Below are positions 16,193 to 25,734 of a stretch of DNA of 64,000 bases, in pieces. A program made the translations under genes and the position numbers. The notes below the pieces were generated by a model. That model made no database searches and had not been told where the DNA came from. It saw only the letters and a program-made list of their open reading frames with translations. This DNA comes from Thalassospira australica (GTDB lineage Bacteria > Pseudomonadota > Alphaproteobacteria > Rhodospirillales > Thalassospiraceae), in NCBI RefSeq assembly GCF_000763295.1, contig NZ_JRJE01000032.1:496001-560000 (forward strand), in the 5' to 3' direction. The first letter of the stretch is position 1. Each line of letters starts with the position of its first letter.

Positions 16193-18343
16193 ATGAGTCA
16201 GTGCCCTGACGATATGTCCAACAGTTCATCCCCGGTCGGTCCCGACACTGCCTTTAGCGTCGGGACGAATGCTGTGGTTGATGAAAGTCAATGTGATCCC
16301 ACGGTCAAACTGCGTGGACCCGGTGTCGGGTCACGGCGTGTTTTCCTGTTTGGCGCGTCGATTGCGGCAACGGCTTATGCGGCGTGGTTGATGATTGATG
16401 TGTTAGGGGCCGATCAGCTTACGATCATGGAAATGGTTGTGGTGGCGTTCTTTACCATCAACTTTGCCTGGATTTCCCTGTCCTTCTTTACCGGCATGGT
16501 CGGATTGGTCCTGCGTGGATTGAAACGGGATGCGATCACGCTAAAGCCCCTAAAACCCATTGTGCGCAAAGGGTCATTACGATCTAAAAACGTTATCGTC
16601 ATCCCGGTATATAACGAAGACCCCAACCGGGTTTTTGCCGGACTTCGTGCCAGTTATGAAAGTCTGGTTGCGACGGGCGAACTGGACGCGTTTGATTTCT
16701 TTGTCCTGTCGGATACCCGTGATCCTGACATCTGGATTGCCGAAGAAATGGCATGGGCAAAGGCCTGTAACGATCTTGATGCGCGTGGCCGGATTTTCTT
16801 CCGCCGCCGGGCTGAAAATACCGAACGTAAATCGGGCAATCTCAAGGAATTCTGCGAAACCTATGCGGCCAATTACGATCACATGATCGTCTTTGATGCT
16901 GACAGTGTCATGTCAGGCGAGGCTATGGTCAATATGGCCTATCTGATGGAAAACAATCCTGATGCCGGGATCATTCAAAGCCCGCCGCAGCCGACCGGGC
17001 GCCAGACCCTGTTTGCGCGTATCCTGCAATTCATTTCGCGCGTGCATGGCCCGACCATGTCTGCAGGCCTGTCATTCTGGTGCATGGGCAGTTCGAATTA
17101 CTGGGGGCACAATGCCATCATCCGGACCAAGGCATTCATCGAATGTTGCGGGCTTCCGGTATTGTCGGGCAAACCCCCATTGGGCGGGCATATCTTAAGC
17201 CATGATTTTGTCGAAGCAGCCTTTATGCGCAAGGCAGGCTGGCGGTGCTGGTTGATCCCGCAGCTTGAAGGCAGTTGGGAAGAACTACCGCCCAATCTGA
17301 TCGATTTTGCCATTCGTGACCGCCGCTGGTGTCAGGGCAATATGCAACACGGGCGTTTGATGGTGGCGCACGGATTTAAACCATTAAGCCGTCTGCATTT
17401 CTTTATGGGGGTGATGAGCTTTGTATCATCGCCATTGTGGCTGCTTTTGTTACTGAGCTCGACAATTGCCACCCTGCAAAACACTCAGCTGACTTACAGC
17501 TTCTTTCCGGGGCAATTCACCATGTTCCCGCAATGGCCGGTGGATCGATCATTTGAAATGCTGGTGTTGCTGATCTTTACCATTGGCATGTTGGTCTTGC
17601 CCAAGATCATCTCGATCCTGATGGTTTGCCTTGGCCGGGATCGCAAAAAGTATGGTGGCGTGATGGTGCTGGCAAGTGGGGTGCTTGAAACCCTTTATTC
17701 CGCACTTCAGGCACCGATCATGATGATGTTGCATTCGCAATTTGTCTTTTCGGTTTTGACCGGTAACCAGGTGGGCTGGGATGCGCAGGAACGTGATGAT
17801 GCCGGTGTGCCCCTTAAGGCAGCGTTCAAGACTCACCGAACGATTATTGTAATCGGTTTGATCTGGGGGGCTGTTGCAGTCTTTGTCGATACCGCGTTCT
17901 TCTGGTGGCTGTCGCCCATTCTGGCGGGGCTGATCCTGTCACCATGGCTGACGCATTATTCCAGTAGTCTTGCCGTTGGTAAGGCCGCGCGTCGGTGGAA
18001 GCTTTTTGTCACGCCCGAAGAATATGACAGCCCCGATGAGCTTCGCGCACTTGCGCGGATCAATGCCGACAGTGGTGGCGCGGATGTCAAAGATGGTTTG
18101 ATGCGCCTGATCGAAGATCCATATGCCAATGCGCTGCATTCGGCGTTGCTCCCAACCCGCAAACCCGATGCCCGTACAGCGATCGAGATCGGCATCATCT
18201 ATGAAAAGCTTGCCCGGTTGGGTGTTGAAAGTCTGACCCGCGATGAAAAACTTCTGATCCTGTCCTGGCCGGTCAAGCCGCTTGATCAGATCATGGCAGG
18301 GCGCGACGCCCACCCGTCCGCCAATCCGGTTGTGTCATCGTAA
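16193..18343 (+). CDS. opgH: Glucans biosynthesis glucosyltransferase OpgH/MdoH
   Basis: This is the inner-membrane family 2 glycosyltransferase that polymerises glucose from UDP-glucose and passes the chain to the periplasm (716 residues). Two helices precede the catalytic domain (about residues 45-105). The GT2 motifs are clear: VIPVYNEDPNRVFAG, LSDTRDPDIW, the metal-binding DADS, the catalytic SHDFVEAAFMRKAGW and RRWCQGNMQH. Several C-terminal helices form the channel. ATG 16193 has AGGTAGAG a few bases upstream. It forms an operon with opgG, the gene order seen across proteobacteria. Confidence 0.94.
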   Translation: MSQCPDDMSNSSSPVGPDTAFSVGTNAVVDESQCDPTVKLRGPGVGSRRVFLFGASIAATAYAAWLMIDVLGADQLTIMEMVVVAFFTINFAWISLSFFTGMVGLVLRGLKRDAITLKPLKPIVRKGSLRSKNVIVIPVYNEDPNRVFAGLRASYESLVATGELDAFDFFVLSDTRDPDIWIAEEMAWAKACNDLDARGRIFFRRRAENTERKSGNLKEFCETYAANYDHMIVFDADSVMSGEAMVNMAYLMENNPDAGIIQSPPQPTGRQTLFARILQFISRVHGPTMSAGLSFWCMGSSNYWGHNAIIRTKAFIECCGLPVLSGKPPLGGHILSHDFVEAAFMRKAGWRCWLIPQLEGSWEELPPNLIDFAIRDRRWCQGNMQHGRLMVAHGFKPLSRLHFFMGVMSFVSSPLWLLLLLSSTIATLQNTQLTYSFFPGQFTMFPQWPVDRSFEMLVLLIFTIGMLVLPKIISILMVCLGRDRKKYGGVMVLASGVLETLYSALQAPIMMMLHSQFVFSVLTGNQVGWDAQERDDAGVPLKAAFKTHRTIIVIGLIWGAVAVFVDTAFFWWLSPILAGLILSPWLTHYSSSLAVGKAARRWKLFVTPEEYDSPDELRALARINADSGGADVKDGLMRLIEDPYANALHSALLPTRKPDARTAIEIGIIYEKLARLGVESLTRDEKLLILSWPVKPLDQIMAGRDAHPSANPVVSS

Positions 18344-18479
18344 GTCATTGTTTTAACCGGCATACGACGCGCCACAAAAACGCCCTGATTCGAGCAAATT
18401 ATCCCGCGCTTTTTTGATGATCCTGTCTTTAACAAAGCGTTAACCCAAAAGATTGCTTGCCACCCGGAGGGCAGAACAC

Positions 18480-18959
18480 ATGACCGATATGACCGTTGCA
18501 TCACAGGGTTTTTCATATGCTGCTTTTGAATCAGCAGCGATGACCCGTTTGATCGAAGATACCGCGCATGCGTGGCTGCGGTCCTTTGGTGTAGAGAACG
18601 CATCAGCAAGTCAGAGGTTGGTAAACGCACTTCGTAATGCGTTGGCAGAAGACAGTTTCCCTGCTCATGATCAGACCAATATGCGCGATCTTCTGGATCG
18701 GGCAGCCCATGATGCAATTGCGAGCTGGCTTTCCAAAGTGACCGATCAGCATGATTGTTATAGTCCGGCGTCATTTTCAATGTTGCGCTGTGCGTTCCTT
18801 TCGGCCAACCGCGATGGCATTTGGTCGGAACAGTTCCTTGATATGGCGCGTGATCATCGCGATTTGGCCATTGCACTGTCGGTTCAGATGATGTTGCCGA
18901 CGCCGAGTCTGAAGGCATGTGAAATGCCACGTCAATCTTTGCAACGCCGGGCATCCTGA
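18480..18959 (+). CDS. Hypothetical protein downstream of opgGH
   Basis: This is a 159-residue soluble protein that I do not recognise. GGAGG lies 9 nt before the ATG at 18480, and codon use is like that of its neighbours, so it is very probably real. It is predicted largely helical, with RLVNALRNALAED and MLRCAFLSANRDGIW as the most distinctive stretches; there is no signal peptide, membrane helix or obvious catalytic motif. It sits 136 bp after opgH, with its own leader, which contains the inverted repeat TTAAC-5-GTTAA at 18429-18443. A terminator follows. A link to glucan synthesis is suggested only by position. Confidence 0.6.
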   Translation: MTDMTVASQGFSYAAFESAAMTRLIEDTAHAWLRSFGVENASASQRLVNALRNALAEDSFPAHDQTNMRDLLDRAAHDAIASWLSKVTDQHDCYSPASFSMLRCAFLSANRDGIWSEQFLDMARDHRDLAIALSVQMMLPTPSLKACEMPRQSLQRRAS

Positions 18960-19030
18960 CCCGGTAATTTGTCCTTCGCTTCTCGCTTTTTCATCTTTTC
19001 CCTCAACGTTAATGCGTTCAGGCGAAGGTC

Positions 19031-19065
19031 AGGCACCGCCAGTTCACTTGGCGGTGCCTTTATGT
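19031..19065 (+). terminator. Terminator after the 159-residue protein gene
   Basis: Perfect 10-bp stem AGGCACCGCC / GGCGGTGCCT with a 9-nt loop, followed by TTTAT. It lies 71 nt after the stop at 18959. Confidence 0.7.
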
Positions 19066-19084
19066 GTCAGCACCACCAATTGCC

Positions 19085-19112
19085 AAAAAGAACCCGCCAC
19101 AAAGGGCGGGTT
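19085..19112 (-). terminator. Terminator of the beta-oxidation operon
   Basis: On the minus strand AACCCGCC / GGCGGGTT (8-bp perfect stem, 6-nt loop) is followed by a CTTTTTGG run. It lies 105 nt beyond the SDR stop at 19217 and faces the plus-strand terminator at 19031, closing two convergent units. Confidence 0.7.
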
Positions 19113-19216
19113 GAGTTCAGCGGGCGAGAGAGCCCGATCCACGCTGTGATCATTCACAATCGTAAAATCAGGCCCCTACGAGACGCCGAGGCACACACTT
19201 CCCCGGCGCCATACGG

Positions 19217-20110
19217 TCAGGCTGCTTTGTGAAAGCGGCCCAGTTTCTCCAACAGTTTGGCGACCTCGGGGTCGTTCTTGCCGTTGCGATCAAGCTCCAG
19301 GAAGAAGTCTGGATAGGGCGCTTTGCCCGGCGTGAGGTTGTATTGTTCAAAATCGGTCACGCCGATTGCTTCAAGCACGCTTTCATCGGTAAAGAAGCCA
19401 CCGGTGATATCGCCTGCGGGTGCTGTCAGAATCGCGTGCGCGGCATCGGCAATGATATCGGGTTTGCGCGCCCGCCCCTGTTCAAGACCGGGGATCATGT
19501 TAAGGGCAGCGGTTTCAATCACCGTTACCGGCCAAAGCGAATTCACCGCGACCCCTTCATCGGCAAATTCGGCCGCCAGGCCAAGGGTGATCAAGCTCAT
19601 GCCGTATTTCGAAATGGTATAGGCCGTATGATTGGCAAACCATTGCGGTGACAGGTTGGGCGGTGGCGACATGGTCAGGATATGCGGATTATCCGACTTC
19701 AGAAGATGCGGCAGGCAGGCCTGTGCACAGGCAAAGCTTGCGCGGGTATTGACCTGGTGCATCAGATCAAACCGCTTCATCGGGGTTTGCAGGGTCGGGG
19801 TCAGATTGATAGCGCTGGCATTGTTGATCAGGATATCGATCCCGCCGAATGTTTCGACGGTTTTGGCAACGGCGGCGGCAATCTGGTCTTCTTCGCGGAT
19901 GTCGGTTTTTAACGCAAGTGCTTTGCCCCCGGCCGCGATGATTTCGGTGGCGGCTGTATGAATGGTGCCGGGCAATTTGGGGTGCGGTTCATCGGTTTTG
20001 GCGATGATCGCCACATTAGCCCCGTCGCGTGCAGCACGCAGGGCAATTTCCTTGCCGATACCGCGTGAGGCGCCGGTGATGAACAGTGTTTTACCTGCTA
20101 AACTTGCCAT
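19217..20110 (-). CDS. HSDL2-like short-chain dehydrogenase
   Basis: This is an NAD(P)-dependent oxidoreductase of the SDR superfamily (297 residues). Visible motifs are the cofactor loop TGASRGIG (residues about 11-18), NNASAINLTPT, the active-site Ser in LTMSPPPNLSPQW and YTISK. The middle section is strikingly like the SDR half of animal HSDL2 (for example NTLxTPxKRxDLM and ISPPLNLNPxWF there). HSDL2 carries a C-terminal SCP2 domain; here that domain is absent, but a separate SCP2 gene lies in the same regulon at 31277. ATG 20110 has CAGGGA upstream. It is the last gene of the MerR-led operon, so a role in fatty or sterol-like acyl oxidation is likely. Confidence 0.88.
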   Translation of the reverse strand: MASLAGKTLFITGASRGIGKEIALRAARDGANVAIIAKTDEPHPKLPGTIHTAATEIIAAGGKALALKTDIREEDQIAAAVAKTVETFGGIDILINNASAINLTPTLQTPMKRFDLMHQVNTRASFACAQACLPHLLKSDNPHILTMSPPPNLSPQWFANHTAYTISKYGMSLITLGLAAEFADEGVAVNSLWPVTVIETAALNMIPGLEQGRARKPDIIADAAHAILTAPAGDITGGFFTDESVLEAIGVTDFEQYNLTPGKAPYPDFFLELDRNGKNDPEVAKLLEKLGRFHKAA

Positions 20111-20132
20111 GTTTCTGGTCCCTGAATTCTTT

Positions 20133-20939
20133 TTATGATTTGCCGAAATTGGGGCTGCGCTTTTCAACGAAGGCGCTCACACCTTCGCGGAAATCAGCAC
20201 TTACTGCGCAATCTGCGAATGATCTGGCTTCAAGAGCCAGTTGGTCGGCCAAGTTGGTTTGGGGTGCTGTGTTCAGCAAAGCCTTGGTGCGCGCAATCGC
20301 ATCACGCGGTCCCATCGAAAGTCGGGCAGCATATTGTGCGGTGGCCGATGCAAGCTGATCGCTTGGCACAACCTTATTTATAAGACCGCAATCATGGGCC
20401 TCATCGGCACCAAATCGATCCCCAAGAAGGGCGATTTCCTTGGCCTTTTTCATGCCAACCAGACGGGTTAGTGAATGGGTGGAACCGCCATCGGGCGATG
20501 TGCCGATCTGGATATAGGCCAGTGTGAAAACAGTTTCCTCGGCTGCGACGGCCAGATCACAGGCATTCATCAGGCTGATGCCAAATCCGGCAACCGCGCC
20601 TTCAAGTTTGGCAATCACCGGACGCGGCAGGGCATTGATGCGCGAGATAATGGCATGGACCCGATTGATCATGTCTTCGATCAAGGGGCGGGCTTCCTCA
20701 GCGGGTGACTGGCTGATTTGATAAAAGAATTTCACATCGCCACCGGCCATGAAGGTCCCACCCGAACCTTCGAGGATGACAGCCCCGATGTCGTCAATCT
20801 TGGCTTCGATCTTGTCCATGGCTGCGCCAAGACCCGAAACCATCGCCTGATCAAGGGCATTCATCCGGTCAGGCCGGTTCAGGGTGATGGTTGCAATCGC
20901 GTCAGTTATCGTCAGCAATACGGCGTCATTGGATGCCAT
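20133..20939 (-). CDS. Enoyl-CoA hydratase/isomerase family protein
   Basis: This is a crotonase-fold enzyme (268 residues) that hydrates or isomerises enoyl-CoA in beta-oxidation. NRPDRMNALDQAM, the oxyanion loop GSGGTFMAGGDVKFF and AGFGISLMNACDLAVAA are typical. In the second half, IGTSPDGGSTHSLTRLVG carries an Asp where classical hydratases have the second catalytic Glu, so isomerase-type chemistry is possible. ATG 20939 has AGGAGG 8 nt upstream. It lies 22 nt before the SDR gene in the operon. Confidence 0.9.
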   Translation of the reverse strand: MASNDAVLLTITDAIATITLNRPDRMNALDQAMVSGLGAAMDKIEAKIDDIGAVILEGSGGTFMAGGDVKFFYQISQSPAEEARPLIEDMINRVHAIISRINALPRPVIAKLEGAVAGFGISLMNACDLAVAAEETVFTLAYIQIGTSPDGGSTHSLTRLVGMKKAKEIALLGDRFGADEAHDCGLINKVVPSDQLASATAQYAARLSMGPRDAIARTKALLNTAPQTNLADQLALEARSFADCAVSADFREGVSAFVEKRSPNFGKS

Positions 20940-21005
20940 GTCGTTTCCTCCTGCGGGTCGTTGCCGCATGTTTTGGTCCCGTTTTCCGGGATTTGATCGC
21001 AGCTG

Positions 21006-21554
21006 TTAAAGCGCAAGCCGCGCTTCGATGGCGGTTTCCATATCCGGCCAGCCAGACAGCCAGTCGGGCATCGACGGGGATGTCTGATCCGCCCCTACCA
21101 GCCGACAGACCTCTTGGGGGGCAATGATGCCACCGGGGCCGACAAACACCGCCTTGACCACGCCAAGGGCCAGTGTCTTGCCTTTGGCGACAAAGCGCTG
21201 TTCAAGATAGAAGCCCTTGTCATCCCAATAGAGTGCCTGGGTTTCGAGGGTGAATTTCTGAAAAGGTTTGATTGCGCGCTTGAACCGCATGGTCGATCCC
21301 GAGACGACCGGCTGCCATTTATGTTTCAGCATCTGTTTGGCAATGCCGTTGCGCACGATCAGTTCTGTTCTGCCCAAATCCATCAAAGCGAAATACCGCG
21401 AATTGGTCATATGCACATTGATATCAAGATCCAGTGGCCATGCCCGGAATTGCAGGGCCGATGGATCAAGCGGATGCAGGCGGGGCCGCAACAGTGACAG
21501 GATCACAATACGGATCAGTCGGAAAATCAGATTCACGACAAAGCTCCGTTCCAT
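21006..21554 (-). CDS. Hotdog-fold acyl-CoA thioesterase (THEM6/4HBT-like)
   Basis: This is a 182-residue thioesterase-like protein. An N-terminal hydrophobic segment (VVNLIFRLIRIVILSLL) could tether it to the membrane. It is followed by a hotdog domain with the D/HxN-type stretch RAWPLDLDINVHMTNSRYFA, as in 4-hydroxybenzoyl-CoA thioesterase relatives and THEM6. ATG 21554 is the first sensible start; upstream codons overlap the dehydrogenase gene. It probably recycles CoA by hydrolysing acyl-CoA that stalls in the pathway. The substrate range is unknown. Confidence 0.82.
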   Translation of the reverse strand: MERSFVVNLIFRLIRIVILSLLRPRLHPLDPSALQFRAWPLDLDINVHMTNSRYFALMDLGRTELIVRNGIAKQMLKHKWQPVVSGSTMRFKRAIKPFQKFTLETQALYWDDKGFYLEQRFVAKGKTLALGVVKAVFVGPGGIIAPQEVCRLVGADQTSPSMPDWLSGWPDMETAIEARLAL

Positions 21555-21591
21555 GAGGTCCGGTAATGCTGAATGCGGCCCACAGCCATGA

Positions 21592-23376
21592 TCAGAACAG
21601 CTCCTCGTCAAGGGCCATCATGGTCGATGACCCTGACATGATCTGACTGAACAGGGCACCGGATTGCGGCAAGATACGTTCCATATAGAACTTGGCCGTA
21701 ATCAGCTTGCCCTTATAGAAGCCGTCGTTGTCATCGTCCTGTTTTGCAAGGGCGATTTCCGCCATGCGGGCCCACATGAAACCAACGGCAACCAGACCAA
21801 ACAGACGCAGGAATTCGCTTGCGGCGGCCCCGGCTTCGTCAGGGTTTTTCATCCCGCGCTGAGCGAGTTCACCGGTTGCCTGTTGCAAGCGCATGAAGGC
21901 CTTTGCCAACGGTTGGACATATTCGCCAAGTTCGCCGTTGGAAACATTGGCCTCGATATATTCCTGAACCGGGTGGAAGAACCGGCGAAGGTAACGGCCG
22001 GCCTTGGTCGGCATTTTACGCCCGACAAGGTCAAGGGCCTGAATGCCGTTTGTGCCTTCGTAAATCTGGGCAATGCGGGCATCACGGACATATTGTTCCA
22101 TGCCCCATTCGCGGATATAGCCATGCCCGCCAAAGACCTGAACACCAAGGTTGGTATTGTCAAAGCCCCAGTCGGTGAACAGCGCCTTGACGATGGGCGT
22201 CATCAGCTGGACGAATTCGTCGGCCTCTTCGCGTTTGACCGGGTCTTCGTGATGCTTGGCGGTATCAAGCGCACGTGCGACCCACATGCCCATTGCGCGG
22301 CACCCTTCATTGGTCGCCTTGGCGGTCAAAAGCATACGCCGCACATCAGGATGAACGATGATGGAATCAGCAGGCTGGTTCGGCGATTTTGCCCCCGTAA
22401 GGGCACGGCCCTGCAGGCGATCCTTGGCATAGGCACGTGCGCCTTGATAGGCCGCCTCGCCAAGCCCAAGACCCTGAATGCCGACCGACAAACGTTCCTG
22501 GTTCATCATGGTAAACATCGCGGGCATGCCCTGATGGGGGTCGCCCACCAGATAGCCAACTGCACCATCGAAGTTCATCACACAGGTCGAAGATGCCTTG
22601 ATGCCCATCTTGTGTTCGATGGAACCGCATTTGACCGCATTGCGATCCCCAAGTGATCCGTCATCCCCGACCATGAATTTCGGCACAAGGAACAGGGAAA
22701 TGCCCTTGGTGCCCGAAGGTGCATCGGGCAGTTTTGCCAGAACCAGATGGATGATGTTTTCCGTCAGGTCATGTTCCCCGGCCGAGATGAAAATCTTGGT
22801 GCCGGAAATCGCATAGGACCCGTCACCCAGCGGTTCTGCCCTGGATTTGATGATGCCAAGATCGGTGCCGCAATGCGGTTCGGTCAGACACATGGTCCCC
22901 GACCAGGTGCCTTCGACCATCTTGGGCAAGAATTTGTCTTTGAGTTCATCGGATGCGTGACTGTGAAGCGCGGCGTAAGCGCCAAATGACAGACCCGGAT
23001 ACATGCCAAACGACAGGTTGGTTGAGCAAATCATTTCCTCGACCAGTGCATTGATCGATTTCGGGGCGCCCTGACCACCATATTTCGGATCGCAGGCAAT
23101 GCCCGTCCAGCCACCTTCGGCAAAGGTTTTATAGGCTTCCTTGAAACCTTTCGGGGTGGTGACCACACCGTCGTCCCAGGTACAACCTTCTTCGTCACCC
23201 GATCTGTTGATCGGATAGAGAACCTCTTCACAGACCTTGGCGGCTTCTTCGAGAACCGCATCAACCACATCCGGGGTGAAATCCTCGCAACCGGGCATCT
23301 GATTGATATCGTTGTAATCAAACAGCTCGGTCAGGACGAAGCGCATGTCGCGCAAGGGTGCTTTATATTCAGCCAT
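21592..23376 (-). CDS. Acyl-CoA dehydrogenase (long form, DmdC/FadE-like)
   Basis: This is an FAD-dependent acyl-CoA dehydrogenase of 594 residues, longer than the usual 380 because of N- and C-terminal extensions. FAD-binding stretches MCLTEPHCGTDLG and ISGTKIFISAGEHD are clear, and the catalytic Glu is in IAQIYEGTNGIQALDL. Proteins of this architecture are annotated either as long-chain acyl-CoA dehydrogenase or as 3-methylmercaptopropionyl-CoA dehydrogenase (DmdC). The fatty-acid operon here favours a straight-chain acyl-CoA. AGGAGG lies 9 nt before ATG 23376. It follows the FadN-type gene by 21 nt. Confidence 0.93.
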   Translation of the reverse strand: MAEYKAPLRDMRFVLTELFDYNDINQMPGCEDFTPDVVDAVLEEAAKVCEEVLYPINRSGDEEGCTWDDGVVTTPKGFKEAYKTFAEGGWTGIACDPKYGGQGAPKSINALVEEMICSTNLSFGMYPGLSFGAYAALHSHASDELKDKFLPKMVEGTWSGTMCLTEPHCGTDLGIIKSRAEPLGDGSYAISGTKIFISAGEHDLTENIIHLVLAKLPDAPSGTKGISLFLVPKFMVGDDGSLGDRNAVKCGSIEHKMGIKASSTCVMNFDGAVGYLVGDPHQGMPAMFTMMNQERLSVGIQGLGLGEAAYQGARAYAKDRLQGRALTGAKSPNQPADSIIVHPDVRRMLLTAKATNEGCRAMGMWVARALDTAKHHEDPVKREEADEFVQLMTPIVKALFTDWGFDNTNLGVQVFGGHGYIREWGMEQYVRDARIAQIYEGTNGIQALDLVGRKMPTKAGRYLRRFFHPVQEYIEANVSNGELGEYVQPLAKAFMRLQQATGELAQRGMKNPDEAGAAASEFLRLFGLVAVGFMWARMAEIALAKQDDDNDGFYKGKLITAKFYMERILPQSGALFSQIMSGSSTMMALDEELF

Positions 23377-23397
23377 TTTCTGTTTCCTCCTGGACCG

Positions 23398-25734
23398 TTA
23401 GTTGCGCAACGGCTTGCCGGTTAGCAGCATGTGTTCAACACGGGCCATGGTGCCTTCATTACGGACCAGCCGCATGAAGCCTTCGCGTTCCAATTCAAGA
23501 ATGTCGTCTTCGGACAGTTCCTCGGTCACGTCGGTATCGCCCCCGGCCAGAACCTTGGCCAGTTCACCGGCAACCACACGGTCGTAATCGGTGGCCTTGC
23601 CAAGACGGTGGAACCCATCGACCGCCATTTCAAAGGCAACCCGTGCGGCTTCGCCCGGCAGGCGATAGGTGAATTCTTCGGGTGCTTCGTAACCATCAAC
23701 CATCGATAGTGCCCGTTCCTTGGCATCGGCCAGCAAACGGTTGCGGTTCATGGTGATGCCGTCACTCTCGCGGAAGAACAGGTTTTCCTTGGCTTCCATC
23801 GCGGATTTGGCAACCGTTGCGACCGAGATGATCTCGAACGCCTTGGCACTTGGGGCCATCGGACCTTTGACGAATTTGGAATTTTCCGCCCAGCGACGTA
23901 TCATTTCCTTACACCCGCCCCAGGCCGGGATCAGACCGACACCGGGTTCGACAAGCCCGATATAGGTTTCCCCATGCGCCTGAACCGCATCGCAATGAAG
24001 CAGAACTTCACACCCGCCTCCAAGGGCCAGGCCACTGGGGGCACCCACCACCGGGAACGGCGAATATTTCAGGGCCTTGTAGGTTTCCTGACCGGTTTCA
24101 ACCAGATTTTCGATTTCCGGCCATGCGGCGATATTGGCAGCAAACAGTGCGAGGCCAAGGTTTGCCCCGGCCGAGAAATTGCTGCCTTCGTTATAGATGA
24201 CCATTGCCTTGAACTGCTTTTTGACAGTCCGAATGGATGTCTTGATCGCGCCTAGAACATCCGAATCAAGGGCGTTCATCTTGGTATGGATTTCAAGGCA
24301 GGCAACGCCATCGCCGATATCCCAAAGCGATGCAGCACGGTTGCCGGCCACCCGTTCGGATTTGCGTTTGATGTCTTCAAGCAGGATGACGCCATCCGGG
24401 CGCGTGACTTTGGTATATGCACCATCAAAGCCAAGATAATAAAGATCACCATCCTCGACCTTGTAGAACGATTTGCCAGCCGCCTTTTTCAACAAGGCCG
24501 GGACTTCAACACCGTCCTCTTCCAGCATTGAAATCAGGGCATCAACACCGATGGCATCGATCAGTTCAAACGGCCCGGTTTTCCACGCATAGCCCAGCTT
24601 CATCGCATCATCGACATCGACGATGGAATTGGCCGCAGCCTCGGCAATGAAGGCAGCATAGGCAAGGGTCTTGCCCATAACAGCACGGCCATATTGGCCC
24701 CCCTTGTCAGAGGCTTCCATCATCTTGCGCGGGTCTTTGCCAGCGGCCCGGACACTGCTTAGGCGGGCTTTCTCGGATTTGGCAAATTCACCGGTTTGCA
24801 GATCAACCGATTCCTTGACCTTCTGGCCGCCATTGCGGTTCAGGCGGTAAAAACCACCCTTGCCCTTACGCCCGGTATAACCATCGGCAATCAGTTTGCT
24901 AACCAACTCGCTTTCACGGTAGATCGCGTGGAACGGATCGGATTTATCCAGAAGCCCCGCCATGCTCGATTGCACATGGGGCATCAGATCAAGACCGACC
25001 AGATCCATCAGGCCAAACACCCCGGTTTTGGGAATACCAAACGGGCGGCCAATGACACTGTCGGCTTCTTCGACTGTCAGGTTGCGGTCCATGGCCTCAA
25101 CCATGGCGGCCTGAATCCAGTAAACACCCAGACGGTTGGCGATAAAGCCCGGTTCGTCATGGCAGGTGACACAGGTCTTGCCCAGTTTGCGATCGGCAAA
25201 GTCGGCAACCATGTCAATCACGCCATCACGGGTAACACCCGATCCAACCAGCTCCAGCAGGCGCATATAGCGCGGCGGGTTGAAGAAGTGGGTGATGATG
25301 AAGTCCTGTGCGAAGCTTTCATCCATCCCGTAAATCAGGGTGGCGAGCGGAATGGTTGATGTGTTTGACGACACCACCGATCCCTTGGCACGGACCGCAT
25401 CAATCTTGCGATAGAGATCCTGCTTGATATCAAGGCGTTCGATGACAGCCTCGATCACCCATTCACAATTGGCGATTTTATCAAGGTCATCCTCGATATT
25501 GCCGCATGTGATCAGCTTGGCGACCCGTTTGGACATAAAGGGTGCCGGGTCGGTTTTCAGCATTTTGGCAACCGCGCCCTCAGCCACCGCATTGCGGTTT
25601 TTGGCCCCGTCGGGAACGATATCAAGCAACAGGACAGGCGTCCCTGAGTTGGCGATATGGGCAGCAATCCCGGCCCCCATAACACCAGCGCCAATAACGG
25701 CGACCTGTTTGATGTCTTTGGCTACCTTGGGCAT
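23398..25734 (-). CDS. 3-hydroxyacyl-CoA dehydrogenase / enoyl-CoA hydratase (FadN-type)
   Basis: This bifunctional beta-oxidation enzyme (778 residues) hydrates enoyl-CoA and oxidises 3-hydroxyacyl-CoA with NAD. The dehydrogenase half comes first: Rossmann motif IGAGVMGAGIAAHIANSG at residues 13-30, then the catalytic-His stretch IITHFFNPPRYM. The crotonase half follows (about 480-690) with NFSAGANLGLAL and LALGGGCEVLLHCD. This order is that of Bacillus FadN, the reverse of E. coli FadB. The ATG at 25734 overlaps the thiolase stop by one base (TAATG), so the two are translationally coupled. Confidence 0.93.
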   Translation of the reverse strand: MPKVAKDIKQVAVIGAGVMGAGIAAHIANSGTPVLLLDIVPDGAKNRNAVAEGAVAKMLKTDPAPFMSKRVAKLITCGNIEDDLDKIANCEWVIEAVIERLDIKQDLYRKIDAVRAKGSVVSSNTSTIPLATLIYGMDESFAQDFIITHFFNPPRYMRLLELVGSGVTRDGVIDMVADFADRKLGKTCVTCHDEPGFIANRLGVYWIQAAMVEAMDRNLTVEEADSVIGRPFGIPKTGVFGLMDLVGLDLMPHVQSSMAGLLDKSDPFHAIYRESELVSKLIADGYTGRKGKGGFYRLNRNGGQKVKESVDLQTGEFAKSEKARLSSVRAAGKDPRKMMEASDKGGQYGRAVMGKTLAYAAFIAEAAANSIVDVDDAMKLGYAWKTGPFELIDAIGVDALISMLEEDGVEVPALLKKAAGKSFYKVEDGDLYYLGFDGAYTKVTRPDGVILLEDIKRKSERVAGNRAASLWDIGDGVACLEIHTKMNALDSDVLGAIKTSIRTVKKQFKAMVIYNEGSNFSAGANLGLALFAANIAAWPEIENLVETGQETYKALKYSPFPVVGAPSGLALGGGCEVLLHCDAVQAHGETYIGLVEPGVGLIPAWGGCKEMIRRWAENSKFVKGPMAPSAKAFEIISVATVAKSAMEAKENLFFRESDGITMNRNRLLADAKERALSMVDGYEAPEEFTYRLPGEAARVAFEMAVDGFHRLGKATDYDRVVAGELAKVLAGGDTDVTEELSEDDILELEREGFMRLVRNEGTMARVEHMLLTGKPLRN

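Noticed and set aside
18960-19216. Possible tRNA or small RNA between convergent genes
   Set aside because: The GC-rich repeats are two facing terminators; no cloverleaf, anticodon arm or CCA-type end can be drawn.
21664-22656. 330-codon open frame on the plus strand opposite the acyl-CoA dehydrogenase gene
   Set aside because: Antisense shadow: no SD, no domain, and the opposite strand encodes a complete dehydrogenase.
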